From Symsagittifera roscoffensis (Eukaryota > Xenacoelomorpha > Acoela > Convolutidae): a stretch of DNA of 64,000 nucleotides. Positions 47,936 through 57,344 of the stretch are shown piece after piece. The stretch covers positions 75,976,213 through 76,040,212 of the forward strand of contig NC_087064.1 of NCBI RefSeq assembly GCF_963678635.1. Direction: 5' to 3'. Position numbers and translations under genes: made by a program. The notes beneath the pieces were generated by a model. The model saw only the letters and a list, made by a program, of their open reading frames with translations, was not told where the DNA came from and did no database searches. Position 1 is the first letter of the stretch. Each line of letters starts with the position of its first letter.

Positions 47936-49139
47936 CACAGCCAAGGGCTACATTTGAAGCTGTTATACTCATCAATATTTCAAACTAATTTTTTTTAGAA
48001 TGATTGCAGCAAAATTTTTAAAAATGATTAATGGCAGTCGGTATAAAAACAAACGAAAGAAAAAAATTCAGATTCATCCCTTAAATTTTCTGGATAAAGC
48101 TAGTTGAATACGCCCCTATAGGGTTTCTAAACAAAACTTGAAAATGTTGTTTTTATGGTTTCTACTTCTACTAACTGTATCTCATCCCTTGAAGCCTCTC
48201 TGACCTAACTGATCCCATGCGGCAGAAATCAGCGAACAAGCTCTTATTCATGTTACCATGTTTCGCAAATCTGGTCAATAAAAATAGTATTAGGTGGTAA
48301 CTCGAGTGTGCTTACAAGTTTTCCAACTCATCATGATGTACAATCAAATGGAATTTTTTGCATTTTTTGAAAATCATTTAGCGATTGCGCCAGAAAAAAC
48401 TTTGGTATTGGTAACGACGGATTCTATCGCTTTACGAGTCAGTTTTTAATTTGGTTCATAGAAAATAGCAGCTTCATTCCACTTTGGTAGATTTCTCCAC
48501 ACAATGCGGCGAATTGCCATCCTTGAAAATGAAAAAACTCTCCCTTTTCTAGCTTGAATTGATTCGAATTTTCCGTCTGGTTTGGTAAAGTTACGGCGCT
48601 GTCAAATCTTCTAAAGTTTTAACTGAGCGCATCGATTGAGATTGATTCAAGTTTTTTTCCACAGAAGTGCCTACAGAAACTAAAAGACGTTGAAATTGCC
48701 CATGAGTTCCTCTCAGGTAACTTATGAGCAAATTAGATATGATATTTTTCAACCTGCACACCCATTTCTTTGGCTCATAAAAAAAACTTTTTGACTGTTT
48801 AGGTTTCAGTCTTCAAAGTTCCACTGTTCGTTCTCGCTTGTACTCTTTTCTTCTGGTGTTCTAATTATCCGCACATTGTCCCACCTATTATATTCTTACA
48901 AAATTTCGACTCACGTTCTTTTCGAAAAAGATTGACGGATCGATGTCTGGTCTTGAAAGCATAGCTGTGGAATAGCATCGCTCGATTCCTAGGCGCTGAA
49001 TTTTTCTGTTGAACGTTCATTGGTCAGGTCAGTCTGCTCCACTTGGCTTCACTATGTGATAAGCTTATCACAACAATAAGACTAAATGATCTAGGATCTT
49101 CTAGATTTTGACCCAGAACAACAAATAGACCCTAATTTC

Positions 49140-49364
49140 ACCAAAATTTTTGTGCCGCCGGCTAATTTATTGAAAAGAACTGGTCAAAAACGCCAATTTT
49201 TGGGCATTTTTTGGAAAATTTTGACCAGAAAGTTGCGTTTTTTTGAAGTGCGTTCCCCTTCAAAATTAGTATATAATGGCCCCAAAAGCGCCGTCGGAAA
49301 AATTTTAGGGTTGGTTGGCCCAAAAAGGACGTCACAAAAAACACCCCTCCCAAGTTCGCCCCTG
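49140..49364. mobile_element. hAT-like MITE relic at the right edge of the gene array
   Basis: Contains gtgccgccggctaattt, the gcgttccccttcaaaattagtatata core, gcgccgtcgg and a right terminus ttcgcccctg. Shorter cores of the same element are at about 29215-29300, 31265-31330, 31790-31860, 34805-34945, 38640-38770 and 45830-45955, one in most array units. Confidence 0.65.
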
Positions 49365-50831
49365 CTGTTCTACTTGTTTTGATTTCTCTGGTCAAAAATC
49401 TTCTAACAAATTACTCTAACAAAAATAATTTAGATCAAATAAAATGGTTTGAAATCAAACCAAATAGTTGAACCTGGTAAAAAAACATTGCAAACCTGAT
49501 TAGGCGCAGAATCGATATTTAACAACTGTAACAATCGATATCAAAAATGTCCATATTATTTGTTTTTGAGCACAAAAACATCCACCTAAATCAAATTTTA
49601 AACTTGAATTTTGGCAAAAAGTAAGATATGTAACAGCTCATGAAAAATGTCCAAATTATTTGTTTTTTGAGCACAAAAACATCCAACTAAATCACAATTT
49701 AAATTTGAATTTTGGCAGAAATTAAATGGTCAAAATAAATTTTTTATTGAACTCAAAACTATGAAAAAAATTGATAGAAAATCATCAATTGAAGCTAGAT
49801 TTAGAGCAAAAACTTATGCAACTAGAAAAGAAAGTGGTGAATAAAAAAGAAAGTGTTACAAGATCATCATTGTAGACCAAATTCGAGCAAAAACTTTAGG
49901 ATCAAAATCGATTACATCGTCGATGTAAACTCGATTTTGAACCCAAAATATTTATGCAAAAAAATCATAAAAAAATATCATACAAATGAGATTTGATTAA
50001 AAAGTTGTTTGGAAAAATTTTAAAAAATGTGTCATTTAAAAAAAAATTTAAAAAATAATATTAAATCAATCATATGATCAATAAAAATCATATTTTGAAC
50101 TCAAAAAAGTAGTAAAAATTATTATGATATAATCAAAACAAACCAGATGTAGAGAAACGAACCATGCATCATATCAAGTAAATGGCCAATGCAAACAAAA
50201 TTTGAAGCTCAGAACTCTCCAACGGAATAATAGAAAACCAGCAATTTAAAATAGTTTTAGAGCAAAACCGTGAGTAACAATTCAAAAAATGTTCCATATA
50301 AACCAGATTTTGATCTCAAAACAAATACCGCAAAATTCATTTTAAAACTTTTGAAAAAACTGAAAAAAAAAATGATTTTTATTGATTCTAATTTGCTACC
50401 TCCCCCTCCTAAAAACTGAGAAAACCAAAGACTGGAGAATATGAATTTATCTTGGCTTAAAATCGGTTTGGATCATTTTTTTGCCTGGATTTTAGTTTTT
50501 CCATATCAACCTTAATCTCTTTTTCTTCAAACTTTTTTATAGTAAAATTGGTCTCAGTTTGGTCTACGTAGTTTTTCATGCTAAAATCAACCTTCATCCA
50601 ATTTTGTCAGTGCAGAAAAATTAAGTCACCTAACTTAATAATTGCTGATTAACAGCAATGTATTTGCTCAACTAAATTCCGTTTAGGAGTAATTGGCGTA
50701 TCTGTGTTTCTGAAATTCGAAGTTTAAACATACGGTAGGAGCTGAAACTAGCCAAAATTACAAAAAATAACAAAAAACTTGAACATTATTTTTCCAATTT
50801 TGATATCAGAAGTTTTGTAACTTAACGTTTG

Positions 50832-51043
50832 TGGTCTTTTCCAGTTCCCCCTTTCAAATTCAATTTTGAAAAGTCTATTTAACGTTGTCATAATGCAATC
50901 AAATTTAAGGTGGTGAACAAATCAACAATTCTGAACAGATTTGTTCTTTATACTTTACAGCGTAACATCACGCGTTTAGCCGTGATAACACGTAAAACAA
51001 ACATAAAACTCGGTATTTTGAAAGGGGGGACTGGAAAAGAGCC
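50832..51043. mobile_element. GGCTCTTTTCC MITE, subfamily A
   Basis: 212 bp between tggtcttttccagttccccc and ggggggactggaaaagagcc. Target duplication aacgtttg / aaggtttg (50824-50831, 51044-51051), one mismatch. The interior has the subfamily-A landmarks aacgttgtcataatgc and agccgtgataacacgtaaaac. Confidence 0.8.
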
Positions 51044-51298
51044 AAGGTTTGTAAGAAGCTTTGGAAGTATTTGAGAAATCTAATGAAAGTAGGAAAATTA
51101 AGCACTAAAAAAGAACTTTTGGTTTAACGAGCAAAGGTGACTAATGTAAACAAAACTATATTAAAAAACTTCCTCGAAAAAACGCTTACCAATGGCTTAG
51201 ACCAAATTAAACACCTGCACTACATTCTTAGGTAACACGGTTAAAAATCCATTCCTAAACTAAATCACACACATTTTTAAAATGGTTGACAAAAATGT

Positions 51299-51502
51299 GG
51301 CTCTTTCTTTTTCCTCCCCCCCCCCCCCCCCCCACCTCACACAAGCTTCAATATATTAGTGTAACGAGTGGTTTTACGAAGTTGAATATGAAGACCAAAT
51401 ATGTCTGTCATAATGGCAGATTAATTAGGCCATGAAAAACATTTTTAGTCTTCATAATCAACCTTGTAAGACCACTCGTTAAACCATAAAATTGAAAAAG
51501 CC
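51299..51502. mobile_element. GGCTCTTTTCC MITE, palindromic subfamily-B derivative
   Basis: Starts ggctctttctttttcc with a C17 run and ends attgaaaaagcc. The block aacgagtggttttacgaagtt near 51360 recurs as its complement near 51460, so the element is nearly an inverted duplication. No matching target duplication is seen. Confidence 0.6.
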
Positions 51503-51532
51503 TTTTCAAACCCACACATGCTTGCAATTCTT

Positions 51533-51748
51533 GGCTCTTTTCCAATTCCCACCTTTTCAAAATACCGGGTTTTATGTTTGTTTTACGTGTTATTAAGGCT
51601 AAATGCGTGATGTTACGCTGTAAAGTATGAAGAACAAATCTGTTCACAGTTGTCGATTTGTTCACCGCGCCAAATTTCATTGCACTATGAAAACGTTAAA
51701 TAAGCTTTTCAAAATTGAATTTGAAAGGGGGAAGACTGGAAAAGAGCC
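51533..51748. mobile_element. GGCTCTTTTCC MITE, subfamily A, with perfect TSD
   Basis: 216 bp from ggctcttttccaattcccac to gactggaaaagagcc, flanked by perfect 8-bp duplications caattctt (51525-51532, 51749-51756). It is the reverse complement of the copy at 50832. The minus open frame at 51408-51680 is MITE sequence. Confidence 0.9.
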
Positions 51749-51845
51749 CAATTCTTAGCTTATGAAACTTTTATCATTGGGTACTTTTATCATTGAGTTT
51801 TTATCATTGGGTAGTTTTATAGAATTTTGATTCCATTATGAAAAA

Positions 51846-52055
51846 GGCTTTTTTCATTTTCGCCCCACCGTTCAATTTAAATTTTGGAAAACTCATTTAA
51901 CATTGTCATAATGCGATGAAATCTGGCATGTTGAAGAAACTAACATTTGAGAATTAAATTAATATTCATGCTTTATACCGTTTAGCCATAATAACACGTA
52001 AAACGATTATAAAAAGAGATATTTTGAACGGTGGGTTGGGGGATGGAAAAGAGCC
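51846..52055. mobile_element. GGCTCTTTTCC MITE, subfamily A, degraded ends
   Basis: From ggcttttttcattttcgccc to ggggatggaaaagagcc; interior taacattgtcataatgcg and ataataacacgtaaaacg. Target duplication not recognisable. Confidence 0.75.
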
Positions 52056-52211
52056 TGAGTAAAGGATCATACATGGTGATGGTAATCATCCAATTCCAAA
52101 CATAATTGGATTGGTCTTCAAAAACATAAACCGGCAAGCATACTATGGTTACAGAGTAACTATTTAGTGCCTGATGGGATAATTGGAAAGAAACTATAAT
52201 TAGTCTCTCAC

Positions 52212-52262
52212 CTCGTAGTTGGGACTGGCCTTGATTAAGGCGTTTTCGTCGTCCAGTCGTGC
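52212..52262 (-). CDS. Second half of a MITE-interrupted exon
   Basis: Encodes ARLDDENALIKASPNYE (17 codons) and ends in phase 0 at GAG|GTGAGA, a strong donor. It directly abuts the target duplication of the MITE at 52271-52670. Removing the MITE and one duplication copy fuses it in frame to 52671-52739. The fused segment (KMIQARLDDENALI) faintly recalls the IQ..LD.N..LI helix of SS18-type proteins, but this is too short to assign. The next exon was not identified with confidence. Confidence 0.5.
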
Positions 52263-52270
52263 CTGGATCC

Positions 52271-52670
52271 GGCTCTTTTCCAGTCCCCCCCCCTTTGAAA
52301 AATGCCGTGTGATCAATTTTTGGATCTACTTAACAATTCCCCCCCCCCCTCCATCTATTACAAAAGGGGGAGGGGAAATTGTTAAGTAGGTTCAGCTAGC
52401 AAATTACAAGCAAATTAGTCGAACTTTCAGCCAATCAGAATGCAACAAATTCTGAAACCGAGAAAGTTCTAATAGGCAACAGCTGTTACACGTTAGCAAA
52501 TAAGCACGTAAAATGAACTTAGCAAATGAGCACGTAAATTATAGGGGGAATTCGTAAGTAGGTACCATAGGAGGGAGGGGGGATTGTTAAGTAGACGCCA
52601 ATTTTTGAACAGCTTTGTTCTTTTTTAAACAGCTTTGGTAATTTTTCGAGGGGGAAACTGGAAAAGATCC
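52271..52670. mobile_element. GGCTCTTTTCC MITE inside a coding frame (candidate intron)
   Basis: 400 bp from ggctcttttccagtcccccc to gaaactggaaaagatcc, flanked by ctggatcc (52263-52270) and ctggatca (52671-52678), 7 of 8 matching. It carries a nested element (52323-52598). On the minus strand the insertion lies between codon CAG and codon GCA of an open frame, and the downstream duplication copy ends in CAG, so an intron running from the element's first base to that AG would leave the protein unchanged. Confidence 0.85.
52323..52598. mobile_element. Nested MITE with TCTACTTAACAATTCCC ends
   Basis: Inside the previous MITE. Left end gatctacttaacaattccc, right end gggattgttaagtagacgc, direct repeats caatttttg at 52314-52322 and 52599-52607. 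Its first 60 bases also form a hairpin with a further copy of the same end (aaattgttaagtagg near 52374), suggesting a compound insertion. Confidence 0.7.
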
Positions 52671-52739
52671 CTGGATCATCTTGCGGTCATTGGTTGTTTC
52701 CTCGTCTTCGTCCACAACATCTGTTAGAGAACCACTCAT
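52671..52739 (-). CDS. First half of a MITE-interrupted exon with start codon
   Basis: The ATG at 52739 (A at -3) opens 23 codons: MSGSLTDVVDEDEETTNDRK then MIQ, ending at CAG where the MITE begins. Composition is acidic and hydrophilic, GC richer than the flanks. Continuity with 52212-52262 once the element is removed, and the strong donor after the second half, are the main reasons to accept it. Gene not identified. Confidence 0.5.
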
Positions 52740-52923
52740 ATTTTCACGTTTATTTAGTCGTATCAATTGATTGATGTCAATCTCCCAACTTTAAGCTCTT
52801 TTTTCCATTCCCTCTCATTAAAAGATTTACATTTTTCATACCAGCTACATGTTATTTGCATATTTGCGTGAAAATACAAAGCAAAGTATGAAAAAAATGT
52901 TGTTACAAAAAAATAGGTCTGGC

Positions 52924-53341
52924 GGCTCTTTTTCATTTTCCCTCCACCTCACTCAAACATGAATTTTATGGTCTAACGAGCGGTCTTACAAGGTTAATTA
53001 TGGAGACCAAATATGGGCTCTTTTTCCTTCCCCCCCCCACATGCAAATTTTTACATGTAAATTTGTTACCACATTGTCCGATTGTTATGAAAATTTTCAT
53101 ACAGACTAATAAGGCCACCACAAACATATTTGGTCTTCATACTCAACCTCGTAAAACCATTCGTTACACATATATAATGAAGCTCGTGTGAGGTGGGGGG
53201 GGGGGGGGGGGAAGGAAAAAGAGTTCAAATATGTTTGTCATGGCCTAATTAGTCTACATGCCAATTTTCATGACAATCGGACAAAGTGAACAGTAACCTC
53301 AAATATAAAAATTTGCAGATGGGGGGAAAGGAAAAAGAGCC
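52924..53341. mobile_element. GGCTCTTTTCC MITE, subfamily B, with nested copy
   Basis: From ggctctttttcattttccc to aaaggaaaaagagcc, with perfect target duplication ggtctggc (52916-52923, 53342-53349). The interior is split by another element of the same family at 53016-53225. Landmarks: taacgagcggtcttacaagg and caatcggacaaagtgaacag. Confidence 0.95.
53016..53225. mobile_element. GGCTCTTTTCC MITE nested in a sister copy
   Basis: 210 bp from ggctctttttccttcccccc to gaaggaaaaagagtt with perfect 8-bp duplication caaatatg (53008-53015, 53226-53233), which is itself sequence of the host element. It is inserted in the opposite orientation to the host. Confidence 0.95.
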
Positions 53342-53668
53342 GGTCTGGCCAATCATAGCTACCACAGCCTAAAAAGTTATAGCCCATAAATTTGAAAATA
53401 TTTCATTGACTCAAAAACTATCGTTCTGCTTTTCTTCATGAGTGCATTCATGCAAAAGTGCATCCGTATTTTGTTAGTATTGAACCAAGTGCTGCATAGA
53501 GTTGCCAGCTATAAACAAATAAAACATGCATATTTTGTTTATTTTTATCTAATTTACCTATTGAAGGGGGGGGTTAATTAAATGGGGGTCTGTAATAGGA
53601 AAAACCAGAAACTATTTAGCCATTGTGCAACCTTTTTATTGAAATGCCACAACTTTAAATTAGTTTTA

Positions 53669-53909
53669 GGCTCTTGTTCCCCTCCCCCTCCAACTAGCGA
53701 CATTCTAGATAAAAAATTTTGCTTATACTGCCCTGTTAACCTTGTTTCAAAATTGACATGGGGACAAATTTGGACACTACCGATACTTTTGTTCCTCAAT
53801 TGTATCCTTGTAAAACCACCCGTTTCATCATAAAACTGGTAGCTCAGCTGGGATGGAGCCTGGTTTAAAAACACAAATTCAAATGATGGCCGGTAAAGTG
53901 GAAAAAGCC
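53669..53909. mobile_element. GGCTCTTTTCC MITE relic, subfamily B
   Basis: Starts ggctcttgttcccctccccc and ends gtggaaaaagcc; interior ccttgtaaaaccacccgttt matches subfamily B. No target duplication. The open frames on both strands here are element sequence. Confidence 0.55.
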
Positions 53910-53910
53910 G

Positions 53911-54148
53911 GGCTGTATTCCATTTTCCCCCATATTTAAATTCCAAGTTTGGAAATTTATTTCAAAGTTGTGATGAATCAATAAAGTTAAGCATGGTGAA
54001 ACAAACTAAGTACTGTGAACAGATTGGTTCAACATACTTTACCTTGTAACATTACGCATTAGCCACAATAAACGCATAAAAAACTGAAGAAATAGACAAT
54101 TTGAAATACGGAAATGTGAAAGGGAGGGAAGGGTAGTGGAAAAGAGCC
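53911..54148. mobile_element. GGCTCTTTTCC MITE, subfamily A, adjoining
   Basis: From ggctgtattccattttcccc to gtagtggaaaagagcc. Flanks aaaagccg / aaaagact share 6 of 8 bases. Interior taaagttaagcatggtgaac and gtaacattacgcattagcc fit subfamily A. Confidence 0.7.
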
Positions 54149-54549
54149 AAAAGACTGAAGCCAGATAGTTTCCAAATGATATGCCTTGTCCGATATTCAA
54201 AACAAAAAGTTTCAACTTTCAAAAAAATTCAGCAACACGTGCACTTTAAAATCACTTCCAAAAGAAACGTTTCCAAATTAGCGGCATTTCGCAGTTTTCC
54301 TATGAGAACAAACAGGAACGAAATGGGAACGAAATTTTACTTTTAAGAGTTGCCACATAAACAAAAGTTTCAATTTGAAAAAATATATACATAAACTAAC
54401 TTTCAGAAAAATTGATCAATGCAAAATTTTTTTCAATAAAACTTATTTAAGTTTATAAAAACACAGTTTTTGGAATGTGTGATAAAAAAAATTTCGGATG
54501 TGAGAACCCCAACAATTCGCATGGAATGTCTGCAAGACTTTTTGTGGGA

Positions 54550-54745
54550 ATGGGAAAAGGAACTAAAACCTAATCCCATAGCAGTCTAAAATGTTGGCAT
54601 GCTGAACAAACGCATAATTGAGAGCCGATTTGTTCTTCATACCTTACATCTTAAAGCCACGCCGGTGGACAAATGAACATGTAAACAGAAATAAGAAAAA
54701 ACAGAAAGCGGAAAAAAATATTATAACCTTTTAAGCTTTCTAATT
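54550..54745. mobile_element. Subfamily-A MITE relic
   Basis: Keeps gggaatgggaaaagg, atgttggcatgctgaacaaac and gatttgttcttcatacctta of subfamily A without recognisable termini on the right. Confidence 0.45.
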
Positions 54746-54779
54746 CCCGTTTTTTTTTTGTGTGAATTAGGGAGAACGG

Positions 54780-54976
54780 GGCTCTTTTTCCTTTCCTCCA
54801 CCTCACACAAACATGAATTTTATAGTTTAACGAGTGGTTTTACAAGGTTAATTATGAAGACAAAATATGTTTGTTATGGCCTAATCAGTCTGCATGTCAA
54901 TTTTCATGACAATCGGACAAAGTGAACAGTAATTTCAAATTGAAAAATTTGCAGGTGGGGGGAAGGAAAAAGAGCC
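54780..54976. mobile_element. GGCTCTTTTCC MITE, subfamily B, with perfect TSD
   Basis: 197 bp from ggctctttttcctttcctcc to ggaaggaaaaagagcc, perfect duplication gagaacgg (54772-54779, 54977-54984). Same interior as 52924-53341 without the nested copy, so it shows the uninterrupted state. Confidence 0.95.
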
Positions 54977-54987
54977 GAGAACGGTTG

Positions 54988-55170
54988 GGCTCTTTTTCCT
55001 TCAACCCCAGCTGCAATTTTTTACTTGTAAAATATTTTGTTGCATAGTTTCCGATTGTGTAAAAATGGCATCGGCGAACAATCAGGCTATTCTAAAAACA
55101 TCTTGTCTTCATTTTTATCCTTCTAACACCTTTTTATGACTTGATTAAATTTATGCGTCTATGACGTGGG
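54988..55170. mobile_element. Truncated subfamily-B MITE
   Basis: Starts ggctctttttccttcaaccc four bases after the previous element's duplication; the interior is degraded and the right end is only hinted at by gtgggaaaaaac. Confidence 0.5.
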
Positions 55171-55940
55171 AAAAAACAACAGGGCCAATACATTTGATCA
55201 CAATAGTTGAGTTATTGACCATCCAAAATTTGAGGACGTTAAGATAGTTTCTGTTCGCACCATTTGTATTCGAGTGTTTTAATTTTTCTTTTTTTTTGTT
55301 TTCCATACAATATCAAGAAGCACAAATAATCATCGGAGTCGGTCGACTGATATATTATATTAAAGCACTTTCTGTCGTGACTCGAACAATATTAAGAACA
55401 AAAAATGTTGTTTGAAGTGTTTGAAGTGTATAATTTCGAGCGAATAAAGCGAGCGAGTACGATTAATTATGCTTACTTTAGGCGTTTTAAAATCGTTTAG
55501 TTGGGTCAAATTATAATTTTTAACCAAAATTACTTTAGGAGTTTTTACAACGCCATTTAAGGAATCAAAAATTTTAAAAATCAAAAATTAAAAAAAAAAA
55601 ATTAATATTTGGTTTTTCTAGTCATTTTTGCGCAAAAATTGTCCAATTGTTTATTTTACAAATAATTTTAGTTCAGATGTTTTTATCACACCACGCCCAA
55701 AAAACGACACGAATTCGAAAAAAAAAGTTTTTTTTTCAAGACTGGTCAAAATATTTTGTGCTTATCTCAAAAACTGAAACTCAAATGTAATGAGTTAAAA
55801 GAAGAGATGTTTTTGAACCAAATATTTTACCTAACATTTGAGAGCATTTAAGAAAATGCAGTCTGTGGGAAATAGACAGGCATGAAGTAAGCAGACAGAG
55901 CAAACGGTAGACCAACCTTTCGATTTTGAAAGAAAAGAGT
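55171..55940. other. Intergenic AT-rich sequence
   Basis: No gene or defined repeat is recognised; A and T runs only. Confidence 0.4.
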
Positions 55941-55943
55941 TAT

Positions 55944-55944
55944 T

Positions 55945-55983
<39 letters not shown>

Positions 55984-56104
55984 CCTCTCGCTCTCGCTCT
56001 CACCCTCGCTCTCGCTCGCTCGCTCGATCTCTCACTCTCTCTCTCTCTCTTCTCGTCTCTGTCTCTTCTTTTCTCTTCTCTTTTCTCTTCGTTTCTCTTC
56101 TCTT

Positions 56105-56149
<45 letters not shown>

Positions 56150-56150
56150 C
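55944..56150 (+). repeat. Long (CT)n microsatellite
   Basis: About 200 bp of polypyrimidine, mostly tc dinucleotides with interspersed tctcg and ttctc. It produces mirror SLSLSL / RERERE frames on the two strands, which are not genes. Confidence 0.98.
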
Positions 56151-56608
56151 AAAATGTACAACGCCTCAGTCGAAGCCCGAATTTTTGTTTTCACCAAGCA
56201 ACTGCATTGGCTTTGCATCACGCGAGCGAAATTTGTAGTTGACACTTGATGTGCTTATAAAGCAAACTGATAGGCTCGAAAAAAATGTTTACGAAAAGGA
56301 AAAGCATCAGTACCCGGCTGTCATACCATCGGTATTCGCAAAAAAAGTATGCAACATCACTGACTTCTTATGACTCTAAAGCGGCCAAAAAATAATTGAT
56401 GAATTATTAAATGCTGATTGAATTATTCAGTTAATACTAAAAAAAAACTTAATTTCAAAAAATTTCAATTTTTAAAAAACTGAGGCATTTTCCATTTTGC
56501 ATAATATTAACCATAACCTAATTTTTCCAATACCGATTTTTTTTTCTATCAGCCTTAAAAACGGAATGAGTTCTAAATTTATTGGCTGGATTGGAGGTGG
56601 ATTCAAAC

Positions 56609-57051
56609 CAGGGGCGGATTTAGGGGGGGCGGGGGGGGCGGACGCCCCCCCCCCTCAGGGATTCGACCCCCTGCCGACCCAAAGGGTCCCCCCTTTGATA
56701 CTTTTTAAGAAATCCATTTTTGGCCGACCGACCCTTAAAATTTTCTATAGGCGCCTTCGGCGCCAATATATACTAATTTTGAGGGGGGAGCGCGCGCCGA
56801 AAAAACGCAATTTTTCGGTCAAAATTTTCCAAAAAGTGCCTAAAAACGCCTTTTTTGACCTGTTTTTTCAAAATTTTGCCTGCGGCGCAAAAAATTTGGC
56901 CAAAATAGGGACAAAACCGTGCTTTGGGAGAGCTCGAAAAATCAATTTGGTCGACCTAAAAAAAAAAAAAAGGTCGTCAAAATTTTCAAAATTTTTTTGA
57001 AAATCCTAAAATCCGCCCCCCCCCCTCGAGAAAATCCTAGATCCGCCCCTG
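56609..57051. mobile_element. Complete hAT-type MITE with perfect 8-bp TSD
   Basis: 443 bp, termini caggggcggattta and ctagatccgcccctg forming an imperfect inverted repeat of at least 10 bp, flanked by attcaaac at 56601-56608 and 57052-57059. The CAGGGGCGG start and 8-bp duplication are hAT hallmarks. It is the best reference copy for the other members here. It encodes nothing; the 167-aa frame across it is incidental. Confidence 0.95.
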
Positions 57052-57132
57052 ATTCAAACTAAATGACCACAACGCCTGATCATTTTGAAATACACTTTCA
57101 AGAACAAGGGTGTGCATATTGCTAGTCAACGC

Positions 57133-57336
57133 GGCTCTTTTTCCTTTTCCCCCCCCACCTGCAAAATTTTTAGAGTAATTTTTCTGTTCACATCGTCGGA
57201 TTGTTACCAAATTTGGCATACGGACTATTTAGGCCCTGACAAACATATTTAGTCTTCATACTCAACCTTGTAAAACCACTCGTTACACCATGAAATCTAT
57301 ACTTATGTGAGGTGGGGAGGAAAAGGAAAAAGAGCC
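57133..57336. mobile_element. GGCTCTTTTCC MITE, subfamily B, with perfect TSD
   Basis: 204 bp from ggctctttttccttttcccc to ggaaaaggaaaaagagcc, duplication gtcaacgc at 57125-57132 and 57337-57344. It lies 74 bp from the hAT MITE. Confidence 0.95.
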
Positions 57337-57344
57337 GTCAACGC

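Larger units (their letters stand above)
28250..49400 (-). repeat. Tandem array of a diverged multi-exon gene unit
   Basis: Landmarks recur in the same order every 3-4 kb, for example gtcggtcatatcctnaagtt near 33640, 37210, 40680, 43550 and 47060; ggttacgtgagngttacttc near 33892, 37458, 40930, 43803 and 47310; cttgaagcctctctgac near 30050, 32550, 38345, 41720 and 48190. The leftmost units are the most diverged. On the minus strand, short blocks keep protein-level conservation and consistent GT/AG signals, so I read the unit as a duplicated gene. A hAT MITE core sits at the same place in most units, so it predates the duplications. Long plus-strand frames in the array (30685-30948, 42255-42590, 45290-45484) are shared but less convincing. 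Confidence 0.8.

Noticed and set aside
55926..56249. Long mirror open frames over the CT tract
   Set aside because: They are dinucleotide-repeat translations (SLSL / RERE).
56497..57000. 167-aa open frame
   Set aside because: Lies across the hAT MITE, including its G/C runs.
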